Shown here: one piece after another, positions 1 through 11,818 of the stretch
Layout of the letters: each line of letters starts with the position of its first letter
How positions within the stretch are numbered: position 1 is the stretch's first letter
Origin: Rutstroemia sp. NJR-2017a BVV2
Lineage: Eukaryota > Ascomycota > Leotiomycetes > Helotiales > Rutstroemiaceae
Reading direction: 5' to 3'
Assembly (NCBI GenBank): GCA_002946415.1
Contig: NJPS01000062.1
Coordinates: 806,001-870,000, forward strand
Length of the DNA: 64,000 nt
Made by a program: the position numbers and the translations under genes
Notes under the pieces: model-generated
Database searches by the model: none
What the model was told of the DNA's origin: nothing
What the model saw: the letters and a program-made list of their open reading frames with translations, nothing else

Positions 1-1678
1 TCCGAACTTCAATCTGAAGTAGCAGGCATAAAATGCGACACCCAATATGCCGAGGAAAAATATGATGAATACAATGGCGGCAATTGCAATGATTCCAGTA
101 GTTCCTCCGTATGAGAATTGATAGAGAGTCAAGGTCATCATCATGAAGAATGCAATGAGCATCGATCGGAGAACAATAAGTCCAGTGAAGCCGAGCCAGT
201 GAGTCCGGAAAAGCGCAAGTCGGTCTTCCTTCATCCACTTCATTTTGCTGAATGCTTCCAGCATGAACTTAAAGGCGATAGCAGCCGCAACAAGGATCAC
301 AATCAGGATCAGATACCATAAAAACCCAACCAAGAATGCATCCTCTACCGGAATACTAACTTCAGACAGCGTCCCGGTGAAATTCGACCAATTTCCAGGC
401 AAGGGTAATCCGGCGTCGACAGGCGTTCCATTCCAGTTATATCCTTTACTCGTGTCATTGTTAGAAGCGCGTTTTGTTAGTGATGCCATTCTCTTCACCA
501 TCTCCTCCCCCCTTTTGATGAAGCTCTCATGGCTGTATTCATGCAACTTTTCCAAGGAGCGTCCATAAATCTGTTGTTGAAGTCCTCCGTTGTTGTTAAT
601 AGTAGTCGAACCAGCACCACCGACCTGACTTGAGTTTCCCGATATCCCAGTAAAGCTGTTGACTGAATTGATCATGGATTGGCTGTATATCATGCCTGCC
701 GACCAAGCGAAATTGCTCCAGAATGCCGAGCAAACACTGGGCCAGTTAACTGATAGAGCACCCGAGAAGAAAATTGATTGGAAGACTTCAAACACAACCA
801 GGACCGAGAGCGAATGAGCGTAGTGCGTCCGAATATGCGGCACACTTACTCCATATATCGCTGTTGCGAACGAGGATAGCACGGCAATCGCTGTGAAGAC
901 CCCTAGAACCGAGCTGACTGCAGTGGGATGAGAGAAGCTGGCCGAATTCCTCATGACTGCTTGGAAACATGCGATCTCCGTTTGGGTGGAATTGGAGAAG
1001 ACTCGCAACGTAGCTGAACCTTCAAAATCCGGGATGGCAAGTGCTATGCTGGGAATGGCGGAAACATCAGAGGCGGAGACTGGAATAATAGCTTCACCAT
1101 TAATCGGTATACTGCTGTTCATCGGACACAGACTACACTTGTCAATTACATCCAGGACATTGGTGGATGGTTTCCATACCTTGCGAAATTTGCGCTACAC
1201 GGGTTAAAAGTTAAATCGAATCTATCCTCTCCATCTAAAGTTAAGAATTAGTTGCATATCACTCCACAAAGAATAAATCACCTACAAGCTTGCACACCAA
1301 TATGGACTAATTTTTTTTCTCCATTAGTAAAGTTCCTTCATATTGCATGGAAGAAAACCTACTCATTACTGACTCATTTTGAAGATTCGTATTACCACCA
1401 AGATGAAATAGCACGGTCATGTTATCCTTATAATAAGCAGCGTCAAAGGTGGTGACATTGATCAGACTTTGACCTCCCATACAATCTCCAAAATCTCCAG
1501 TGAACAGTGCCGGTGTCCGGCTGTCCAGGAGCTTGATGGTCTGTCCGTATGAGTTTGTGCCCTTAACATACACCGGATCCGCTGCCATAGCTGGAGATAT
1601 CGTATTAAGTATTGCGAGGGAAGATATTAATGCGGTCGACCATGAGGCCGTGGAAGTTGTAAGGCGCGCCATTGTCAA
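1..1678 (-). CDS. FLC/TRP-like membrane protein with ML-like N-terminal domain, 5' part only
   Basis: Partial gene continuing past the left edge. My model has exons 1678-1363, 1306-1286, 1234-1180 and 1132-1 on the minus strand, giving 508 N-terminal residues. Seen: a signal peptide (first ~33 residues), then a Cys-containing luminal domain with the AYGEDRFDLTFNPC and SLCPM signatures of the TRP_N/ML-like domain, then several hydrophobic segments around a conserved HYAHSLSVLVVF stretch, as in the TRP/FLC domain. The frame stays open to base 1. Known for the family: FLC proteins are ER, vacuole or plasma-membrane proteins linked to haem/FAD transport, calcium homeostasis and cell-wall integrity, and resemble TRP channels. 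The reading frame across the family signature is only recovered by including a 21-nt microexon (1306-1286); skipping it loses the AYGE motif. Introns are 56, 51 and 47 nt. The start could also be the Met two codons downstream. Confidence 0.85.
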
Positions 1679-3611
1679 AATGGAGGAATTAATCTATCGT
1701 AATCGTAGAGGGAAAAGGAAACTCGTTCCACCCTGGATCAGGGTTTGCGAAGTATGTTGTTGCTCGTATGCGAGTATAAAACCGTAGAAGATCGGAAAGT
1801 TCGTTGCAGTGGTGGATCGTATGGTATTCGAAGCTTCTTAATTCCCTTGAAGTATTGTTCCCAGATTCACAGTCTCCTTCGTAGTAGAGAAGACAATTCA
1901 CCGCAGTTCAACGGATATTAATGATGACGAATTGGTATCATGTTCCACCACCTGGGTATCGATCGATTGAAGCCTCGGGACGGTTCTCGTATGTATAGTG
2001 ACGGTGCAAGCTTCGTGCGTGTGCGACGCGCCGGCGGGTATTCGGATATGATTATTAGTTGAAGCGAAAGACAAAACGAATAACGATTGATTTGTTATTT
2101 CTCTGCTGAATACTGTGCTCTATCTCCTCAGAGGTCGAAGTCGAAAGGAAGAGTCGATTAAGAAGGAAGGACCCTATGGAAGGTGGAGTACAAGTTGACT
2201 GTAACGAGAGGAGTGGGTCAAGATGAACGGAACCGGATGATATGGGTGTGGGATATAGAACTTTTTTCCAAGGTTGGGACTTGGGAACTTGGGGATAAAG
2301 TTTGTATCGGAAGCTCGGCGAAAGTTGTGCGTCTTTTCTCTCGAGCGATGCGTGCTTGTGCTGGTGCTGGAATTCTCGGCCAATAAAAAGGGATCCCTAC
2401 CGTGCAAGAAACGCAAGAATTCTGGGCCTGGACAATTAAGATTACCAGGGTTTATCTGCGCAAGAATTGCGAGTAAGGTCGCTCGATGTATGCCCAAAGG
2501 AGCAGAGAAGAGCTGGAACAAGGATATAAGCTGCAAGTGCTTTCCTAAATGAGTACCGTGTGAACGCCACCGATGATAAGAAAACGATGGAGAGGAGGGA
2601 GAAGAGGAGATTCCAAGACCCGGATTCTTGGAAGAAGTGGCCGGTGTTCTATGGTGGTTCGAATGGATATATATTTGCCGTCGATATACCCCTTCAAGCG
2701 CAACTCTTAGACAGAATTATCGAAGTCTCAGCGTTCAGCGTCACTGGCCATCGATCGGCGGCTTTTCCCATCTCTCAAGCGCTCTAATGCCAACAATCCG
2801 ATCGTTCGGGGTGCGCTGACTCTGATACAAGTGCAGCGTTACTATTACGAGCTACTAGCCCCATGGCGGGCAAGATTGTCGCGGCTTCTCATCCAACGGA
2901 TTAGGAGGGTAGACGGGCACGCAAAACCACTTCTACGGAGGCACGTTTCTGCCAGTCATATGTGAGAAGCGAAGATTGGGTCGGTGATTGGCTGTTGTAT
3001 CTTGGGAACATGTGCAAATGTATAACGGGTTCAAAGTCCAGATTATTAAAAGCATATTTGTATGGAGATACGGTCTGGGCAGCGGCTGTACCTGTGTGCA
3101 TATCCATTCGTCTCATGATGGTTCGATATATCCTGTCAATTACTTTCGTATCCCTCTGCCAATATGCCACAAGTGCCACAAGTGCCGAGAGTGTGCCACC
3201 ACACCCAGACTTGGTGCACACCGAAAATTGGAAATATGTGGATGTGGTGGAGATACAGAGGTACACATCCGGGGCTTTCGGGTATCACTGTGAAAAAGCG
3301 ACAAGAAGAATGCCATGTAATCTTAACTGTCTGAACCTGAATAATCAATCGCCGGGTATCATTTTATACATTCCCACCCGATTCGATAAATCAATATTTA
3401 CAGTCTCCATTCCTGCTCCCCTTACTTTGGTGCACAGTACATGTACATAGATACCGTTACTGCGCGCCCTCTGTCTAGCAACACGACCACCTGAAATTGC
3501 ACGATGGAAAGCAGAATCAGACGGACGACGTTATGACAGCCAGCCATCTTCTGGTTTTGGTCTACTAGCCACCACAAAGTCAGACGTCCCGCCCAAGCAC
3601 TTAAGCTTCTT

Positions 3612-3640
3612 GGTGCGGTGCGGTGCGGTGCGGTGCGGTG
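3612..3640. repeat. GGTGC pentanucleotide microsatellite (~5.8 copies)
   Basis: Perfect head-to-tail copies of the 5-bp unit GGTGC. There is no open frame of note around it, so it is probably a neutral or regulatory microsatellite. Confidence 0.9.
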
Positions 3641-6570
3641 AGTTCTGGACTGAGAGACTTCCCGCTCAGCACCTGGACGGACGGAAGACTTACTTGAAGG
3701 TTACGGTAAGAAGCCGGTGTTCGGTCAGGTCATCCTGTAGGGTAAGTTGTGTGCGAATACGGGCTGAGGTTAGCCAAGGGGGACAAGCAAAGTGATTACG
3801 ACGACTCGTCTCTCACCACTACTACACTACCACACACCAGGGATTCGCATGGCTGGAAATTATATCTGCTCACTCACTGGATCTGGCTGCAGAGTTGCAA
3901 CGCTGGGAATTGACTGCGCTTTGTCTAGCTAGGTATCTCATCCGAATCTCATGTCGGCACATCGGCTTGCTCGGGGAGTGGTGATGCTTTGATATGTTTA
4001 CCTGCTAGGGATGTTCATCCTTCGCGTGTCTTTCTTGCCATGTTCGGCTTTCGCTTCTTCTTTCATCCATTCGTTCATTCATTCATCACCAACACAGCTA
4101 GACCGATCACCACCAACCTCTTCTCTCCTCTCAGGGTCCAAGAACAATGCCGGCCACATCCACACCAACATCAGCATTATCCACATCCACATCCACATCC
4201 ACATCATACACCTCTCCCTCTCGAAACATCGCCCAAACCCATCTCCCGCCTGCACCGCCTGCACCGCCTGCGCATCACATCATATGTTTTAGATTCCCTC
4301 CGCCTGCTTACCCGCCTTTTGTCCCAAAGGCTCGCAATTTGGTCCGCGCGCTACGAATACGGGTTGGGGTTCCCAATATAAGCTCCCGCGATCGATCCTG
4401 CCACCCAGCGCATCCTCCGCACATACAAAGTAACCCTAATGCCTAGCCCTGAAAAGGAAGGGGTTTGCACTTTCGCGATCGAGACTCTATCTTGCCCACC
4501 ACCGTATTTTATCGTCAACTTCCACTCCAACCTCTCTCAAGGCAAATGAACGCGTCAAGGCCGCAAGTGCGTATAACTAACTACAATACGAAGAACACAA
4601 GACTGCCAATTACTCACCCCACTACTCAAACCTTGGTGGTTTGCAAAAGTCTCCAATTTCCAACATTTCTCAGACCGATACAGCACTAACACCCCGCACT
4701 TTACTAAGAAATCCATCATGGAAAATCATCTCGTATTTCCCCCTCCCTCTTCCATCTCCCATCCATATCCATCCATTTCCTCCCCAACGAAACTATCATC
4801 TCAAATCCTTCCCCCTTTCCATTTTTCCCAGAATAAATCTCACACTCCCACTCCAACCACCTCTCCCACTACCGACCATACGAACTTGCCAGTAAGCCAG
4901 CTGTCAAATACTCCACCCCCATCCCCATCGGACCTCCTTCCCGACACCGACTTATCACATTTCTTCGTCCATTTATTCAATTCCGCACAGCCACACACAC
5001 CATCTCCTGCGGGAGATCGTCATAACCTTAGCTGAAAAAAATGCTCAATGGCGAGGATTCTGGTTCCTGCATCTTGCATTGCAGCATACATCACTATCAA
5101 CTCTTCCTTAAGCGATACTTATCGTCGATGACAGATACACGATAATGATGACGTCGATTTCATATCCATTTTTTTTTTTACTATTTCCATTACAGTATCT
5201 TGAGTTAAGTCACTCACTGTCCATCCTGTCAAGTACGCGGATCTTCCATCCCGTCCTACAGTATGCGACTGATCTTCTGATCTTCTGATCGACATTAGTT
5301 CGCGATGGGATTTTGAGAAATCTGGGTTTGTGTTTGCCCATACCCATGCCCATGCCCATGCTGTTCGTTTCGAGCTGAGCTGAACTGAATACTTGGTTCC
5401 CGGATTTTGGGACTTGCGCGGATTTCTTGTTTTGTCAGTGCAGGGCTTGTTTTGTCATTGATTGAGTGATTTGGGGTTAGTGGGTTTTGAGCTGGACTGA
5501 GTTGGGTTAGGTGGGTTTTGAGCTGTACTTGTACTGCAGCTGGTGTGGTCGAATTAAACTATCTACGTGTTATGTGTGTTGTCTAGGTTGGTATTGGGAG
5601 AACTGTATGTATGGGATGAGTAGGTAGGTGCGTGTTATTACGTCGCTAGCCATCCATGTATGAACTTTGCTGGAAGTTGTCCGACTAAACCAAATCTTTT
5701 CCTCTAAGTAGAGAAGTCAAGTTAGTTTCGGTGGATGGTGTGCTGGGGGGAGTTGATCTGCTTGAGGGGGGATGGATGGATGGATGGTATGCAGTTATGA
5801 TGTAGATGGATGGAGGTTTGATGAGCTGCAATGAGGAGGAGAAGTATCCAATCATCACACTAGCACCCTTATTGAATTTTACAAACATGAAAACGAAGAA
5901 ATTTTCTAACTTTATAGAGCAATCGTGCAAGTATATATCGTACTATCCAGTCTAATCCCCACAGTATAATTTCTTTTACTTTCCCCAAGGCCTTCAGTTT
6001 TGCTCTTTCGCTTGTATGGTACTCTGCCCCTTTTACTTATGGTATGGTTGTTGTATCCTCCCACCGCAAATTACTTGGAGCGGAGCTTGATAACTTGGAA
6101 CTGGAAGGTTTCGGATGGTTGGATAGATGTGTAAGTGTATGTCCTATCTATCTATAATGTATATATCGAAGCCCTCTACGTGATGTTTTGCGTGTGCAAG
6201 GAAAGCTAGCGTATGGCTGCTAGTGCGAGGAGGGCAGGGGAGGGGAGAGGAGGGTAGGGGAGAGGGGAGAGAAGAATGGAGGAGAGGTTATGCTTCGGGC
6301 ATGGGAGGTGAGTTTTGACTTTTGAGGTTGGAAGTTGAGGGTTGAGGGCTCAGGTTTCGGGCTAGTGGGATAAGACGGTGTGCGACTGTTCCTGTGTGTA
6401 TGATTTTAAATATAGGCTTTAGCTTTCAATTCCCTCCTCCTCATATCCCGCCTCGAACTTATACTCCTATTCTATTATGAAGTGTGTGTAAATATCCAAC
6501 TAACTCCCACCCACCGATCTCTTAGCAAGTCTCTTTCGCTGAATACAACATAGGTGGAAGGAACTTGCTA

Positions 6571-6591
6571 CTGCTGCTGCTGCTGCTGCTG
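6571..6591. repeat. (CTG)7 trinucleotide repeat
   Basis: Seven perfect CTG triplets, flanked by a CTA triplet on the left. No gene is supported here, so the repeat is treated as non-coding. Confidence 0.9.
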
Positions 6592-9500
6592 TTACTTCCT
6601 CCCCTACTTCTCGCACAGTCGAGCACAAACACAACCTGCCCAAACTCTAAGAATGCAATTCCGGCCACTTGATGAATGGATACGTTCCCTTGATCCAATC
6701 CATTCACCAGTTGATCATCAAGCTGACTTCTGCACCGCATATTTTCAGTTAATCAGCGAGCGATATCATTCATATACTGTATACATTTGTAAGCACTCCG
6801 TCTGATCAAACACTTCGTTTCCTCTGGTGAGTGAGTGAGATCTTGGAAATCTGGCAGGGAGCAGCACCTGGGGATGGAGCACCCACCCTTGGTGCTTGCC
6901 AATTAATCGATTATAGCTTGGTGAGACTTACTTACTGAAGCAAATTTAATCTTGGCCTGTTTTCGGTCAGATAGAGAGTATGATCCGGGGTGAGATATCA
7001 TGATCAACTAAGTAGCTAGCTCCTCTCTGCCTGCGAGAAAGAAGCTGTTAGATGGGTTCATTCACCGCTAGGCTGTCTATCTTCCTTCCGTTCAGTTCGG
7101 TCAGGTAAATTATAAGCTGCCTGTCTGTAAAGGAAAATTCGGGCGTGCGTGGGATACTCGGATTATTCGAGGTTGGGTTATGTCATGTTATGGTTTCCCT
7201 CCTGATATACATTCACCCCTACAAGGGACGAACACTTGATTTCGGTATGAGATTAAACTGCCACAAAACTGCTCACCTCTCCTTCTGCCTGCGTGATATG
7301 GTATATACCTCGGTTTCTGATGTATGCTGGCTGTGAAGGCTGGTGCAGCTCGTCGATAGCATGTTCATCTGAAGGGAGAAATCCCTTTCGTCTCATCAAA
7401 TCATAGACTGCGCTTCTTTTTGTTCCCTTTTTCTTGGACTTCTCTGCTCTGGATCTTTCATATAGATAAATCTCATTACTTTATGAGGATCGCAGCAAAT
7501 GTACTCATGGCCAACTATGGATAACTAACTGGCTGACCAAACTTACCCCCACTCTGCTCTGGTCCATACTCAGTGTCCCTCAACGCTACTACCGTATCCC
7601 CAAGCATCCGAGGAGAACATACTCAGAATTCCTTCAACCTATCGTCACAAATATGGAAGAAATATATAGATAGTTTTTCTCCTCACGGACCTCCTCTACT
7701 TCTCCGAGGCAGAGATCATGTGCAGTGGATACAGTGCAATATAGAGACCACTGTTCCTCAGTATCGACGAAGGGACAGCGAAGCAAGCGGGCTGTGGACT
7801 AAACCGCCGAAACGGTGGGTTGTGATGACTGATAGGTACCTACTAGGTGGGTTGGAGAGTGTGTTGATTATCTAGTGGTTCTGTTACTTTTTTGATTCCG
7901 GTGTGTGCTACTCCTACGTGGGCTTTTGGGTGGATTGAAGGTACTCGGTGGGCATCTATCGGTGGGTTGAAGTCCTGGGAAACCCACCCGTGGCTACCTA
8001 TTTCGCAGCCGAAAAGCAGGATCGGATTTCTGAATCGACGATAAGAGGATTGAAAATCTCACGTTTGAGCTCTTTTCCACCATAATTCGGCTCTGGAGCT
8101 GCATAGAAAAGGACGAGTGCAACATTGTACTGTATATGAGACCAGCTATACAGACCAAGATATCCAACTCACAAAATTGAAGATAAAACAAATAAGTGGA
8201 CACCCAACACGAAGAAAGCGAAAACAAAAGTAGAGAAAAACCCCTCCGTCTCCATCTCACATCATGTCATTGCCGTCTCGACATGGCCGCTTCACTTAGA
8301 GTCTTAGAGATCGTAAGAACCAAAATAGTCATCGTCATTAGCATTAGCAACCATCTCAACCCGACTACAGTAGCTACAGTCCCATCACATCACTAGCTTT
8401 TGCTCAAATTTCAACGGGGTTTTCGGGAACAAGAAATTCCTCTGTGGTCTGGTCTTCGAGTCTTGATATTCGGTAAGGGGTTTGAGTGAGTGGATTGGTA
8501 TGTGAGTGGAAGTGTAAGATCAACTAACTACTTTTGATTCCGTATGTGGTTGAGATTGAAATATGTGCTGGTTGCACTATCCTTTTGCTTTTAGTCTTGC
8601 TTATACCGGGTGTGATGGTCTGCGAACGGGTGAAGTCATCCCAGTTGCTGTTGTCGCAGCATTCTGAGAAATGGGTTGGGTAATAGTAAGGGAAGGTGTA
8701 GGGATCCGAGCGAGATTCTACTCGTCTCACGGGTAGAGAGATGGGTGAGGTTGGGATGTGAGCTGCAGACTTTGTCCTGCGATCTCCCCGTACGTAGCTT
8801 CCTAGTGCAGACAAGTCCCCTTGGACATGTAGATGAAAGGAGGTGTTGTCTGTTTTACCACCATTGTCAAAGTTGTTCCAAAGCCAGTCAGATGTAGGCT
8901 CGCGGGCCATCGTAGTCTCAATCACGACGTATGCGAAAACAATTTACTTAGGTCGATCCCCGATGGAAGAAGAGATAGATAGGAAAAGGCTCATCGTTTG
9001 ACTTATAGAAGCAATTGGAGACTTCAACGCTAACTAAGGAGATGAATTGGAATGAGAAAAAGACTACAATCCGATTGTGAAGTAAAAACGCAAATCTTCC
9101 TAACTGTAGGAAGGAGTACGTGCAAGACCATGAAACTAGTTGATGATATGACGGCGAAAGCAACACACTGGATGATATACGGTATGGTAATCTCCAGAAC
9201 TGCAACTAGCTTCCGCGACACTGTACGAGAAGTCGCGTATTTATTCTCCAAGGTTAATCTGCCCGGATCTCGAAAGGAGAGATACACCCCTCCTTTATAG
9301 TTGCACAACCTATCATTCGTGCAACATTAATACCACTCCATGTTATAAAGTCCCCAACAGTCAGTAATTCAAGCAATCCAACACCTTGAGACACTACATC
9401 GCAACCAGCAGAGCCCATGAGCACTCTTCCACCTTCTCCAATACTCCCTCAAAACATCTCTTACACGACAAGCAGTCAGCATCGAGATGACTTGCAGCCT

Positions 9501-9948
9501 AAAGTACTGTAAGCCAAACAAACCCCTTTCTTCCCCTCGTGTAAGCGCAACAGTTGATTTCCCCACGCAGCTGCGGACTACTACGGGAAGCCGAATTGAG
9601 AAGGTGCCTACGCGGCCCGATGAGAATCCCCTCTAAAATGCTTCATATGTATGCAATATCCCAACTTTGAGCCTCGTATTCGATAGATATAGAGTCACTG
9701 CGGCATAATATTCCCGGTAGGTTAAGGAGTCATGTCATCGCATCTGCCGATATTTGCGTGTGTGCTTTGTCAGCAAGCGCTTTTTTGGCAAATAGGTTAT
9801 AACTTGGCATGAACTCGTGGGGAAAGAAAAAAAAGTGACGAGGACACAGTTTCTTCTTCTTCACAGAGTAAAGAAAGAAGCACCAGCATCGCTCACTCCC
9901 TCACCCACATCCATCCACTAGCACCAACCCCTCGCACAACCCCCCAAA

Positions 9949-10830
9949 ATGCCCCTCACCATCTCCCCCTGCCTCCCCTCCGACTTCCCCCGCGTCTTCG
10001 AGATCTTCAGTCTCGCCTTCGGGCAGCATCATGTCTTCGTAAACAGCATGTACCCCTCTCACAGCAGCGCCTCTGGGCGTGCCGCGGGCGCAGCCCGCAT
10101 GCGCGAGATTGCGGCTTCGGATCCGCATACGAAGTTTATGAAGCTGGTGGACGACGAAACCGGCGAGATGGTCGCGTGGGCGAAGTGGAATATCTATGTT
10201 GATACGATTCCGGAGGTGAAGGATGTGACGGGGAATTATTGGGAGAGTGACGAGGATAGGGAGTTTGTGCAGCATTTGACGACGGAGTTTATGAGGAAGA
10301 GGAGGGCGGCGGTGGAGGGGGAGGCGGGGAATTTGGTTTGTATGTGGGGGTTTTGCTTTTTTGGGGGGAGGGGTTTCGGGAGTTTGGTTTAAAGGGGGGG
10401 GGGATTGAATAATGGCTTGATTGGGTTCTTTGCGAAAGGTTTTTTGACATAAACATAGCTAACGTGCTCCCAACAGCCCTCGATATCCTCTGCGTAGACC
10501 CCGCTCACCAGCGGCGTGGAGCCGGGCGCCAGCTCGTGAAGTGGGGGACGAAGATTGCGGATGATCTTGGGTTCACTGTACGTATTCTTTTGATTTCTTA
10601 TTCTCCATCTTTACTTTCTTCTCTGTTTGTGGGACAATGGAATGGATGGAAGAACTAACACGGAATAGGCTGTGGTGGAATCAAGCGACAAAGGGCGAGG
10701 ACTATATGAATCCGAGGGATTTGAGTTCGTGGAGGCGTGTGAGACGCCGGTGCCGGAGAAGTGGAAGGCGAGGGGAGCGGAGAGGTTCAATTGGATGGTG
10801 AGGCCGAAGAAGGCGAAGGTGGAGGCTTGA
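9949..10830 (+). CDS. GNAT-family N-acetyltransferase
   Basis: Three exons, 9949-10339, 10477-10577 and 10669-10830, encode 217 aa. Splice sites are clear (GTATGT donor and CTAAC branch in intron 1, GTACGT in intron 2) and phases match (1, then 0). The N-terminal half carries the GNAT fold start (LTISPCLPSDFPRVFEI). Exon 2 holds motif A, with the strand LDILCVDPAHQRRGAG and the acetyl-CoA pyrophosphate-binding QRRGAG at residues 142-147. Exon 3 has the usual GLYESEGFEFV turn near the C-terminus. The substrate cannot be read from sequence; relatives in fungi acetylate small amines or polyamines, or are uncharacterised. No targeting signal is seen, so it is probably cytosolic. It is convergent with areA, about 1 kb away. 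The exon-intron structure rather than one long frame explains why only pieces are open. Confidence 0.85.
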
Positions 10831-11818
10831 GGGAGAGGAGGGGTGAGATAGAAGAGGTGGGATGTATGGTGTTTTGTCGGGGGGAGGGAAGTCGGAGGAA
10901 GAGAAGGATAGTATTTCATGTGAGAGACGATAGAGTTGTAGTGCGTAAGGGGATTAGACGACGGGGAGTCACTTTATGGGATTCTACCATAGATGAATAG
11001 ATGGGTTGGTGGTTCGGAGGTCTATCATCATCACCTCACTAGCTAAATTACCTATAAGGTTTTCCCATACTACATCCCTTCATCTAACTTACTATAAATG
11101 ACACCTTCGCCTTATTTTTGGCGAGACTGCAAATAGTTGGCAGTTAAGTGGATAGATACAGACAAAGTGTCACTATCTTATCACGCACTATATCTAATAC
11201 TCCATCACTCACTCACCGACCTCTTCACCCTCTTTCACTTCAAAAAAGACAATATTCTCTCTCAACGACATATATTGCAACGAACTATCGAACAGCATCG
11301 AATCATAAATAGTAGTAGTAGTAGTGGTCGTAACTATGTAGTCTGTAAACAAGACGCGCATCATCATCGCTGGTATCATTGATAGAAGAGTAGCAACCCC
11401 AAAAAGAGTATCAGAAAAGCGGGGGCAATAAAACAGAAAAAATTGTGTGTAATCTTTCATCCCAACATAGCATCAATTCCTACCCGACCCATCAGAGCGT
11501 AGCAATCAAGCAAGCAAGCTCTCCTCCTTTCCCTTTACCCCCTATCCCCCTTGCCCGCATACCCAACCAAATCAACTCCATCCAACGTGCTATAATAGAA
11601 AAAGCTCTCTGAAAAAATGACATTGTAAAACGCTCTTCGCCCGCGCTGCGCCCCGCTCCCAAAGATTTAATGACATACCATAACGCCGTGCATGGTATTC
11701 CGATAGCATAGACCGTTCGTTCGTTCGTTCGTCCGAGAAAGGAAAGAAAGTAACCCCCAACATAAAATGAAAGAAAATGTTTCGCCCATCCGATCTCTCA
11801 ATTCCAGCAAAGAGAAGA
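10831..11818. other. Convergent intergenic region between the GNAT gene and areA
   Basis: It holds the 3' ends of two convergent genes. Visible features are an AGT repeat near 11310-11325 and a TTCG tetramer run near 11714-11731. The T-rich/A-rich stretches are consistent with 3' UTRs and polyadenylation signals on both strands. No gene is seen. Confidence 0.55.

Larger units (their letters stand above)
1679..9948. other. 8.3-kb interval without a convincing gene
   Basis: No frame here gives a recognisable protein. Open frames are short, overlap on both strands and lack family motifs. Visible structure: a GGTGC pentamer array (3612-3640), a pyrimidine-rich stretch with TCCACA repeats and many short open frames (about 4060-5040), ATGCCC repeats near 5345, purine-rich DNA near 6230-6290, a (CTG)7 run (6571-6591), and minus-strand open frames at 8524-8925, 9030-9308 and 9369-9566 that could be fragments of an unrecognised or decayed gene. 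It lies between the divergently oriented FLC-like gene and the GNAT gene, so it must hold both promoters, but it is far longer than two promoters need. Confidence 0.6.

Noticed and set aside
2962..3450. 162-codon plus-strand frame (with a 121-codon frame opposite)
   Set aside because: Odd composition, no motif, and similar-length frames overlap on the other strand; likely chance.
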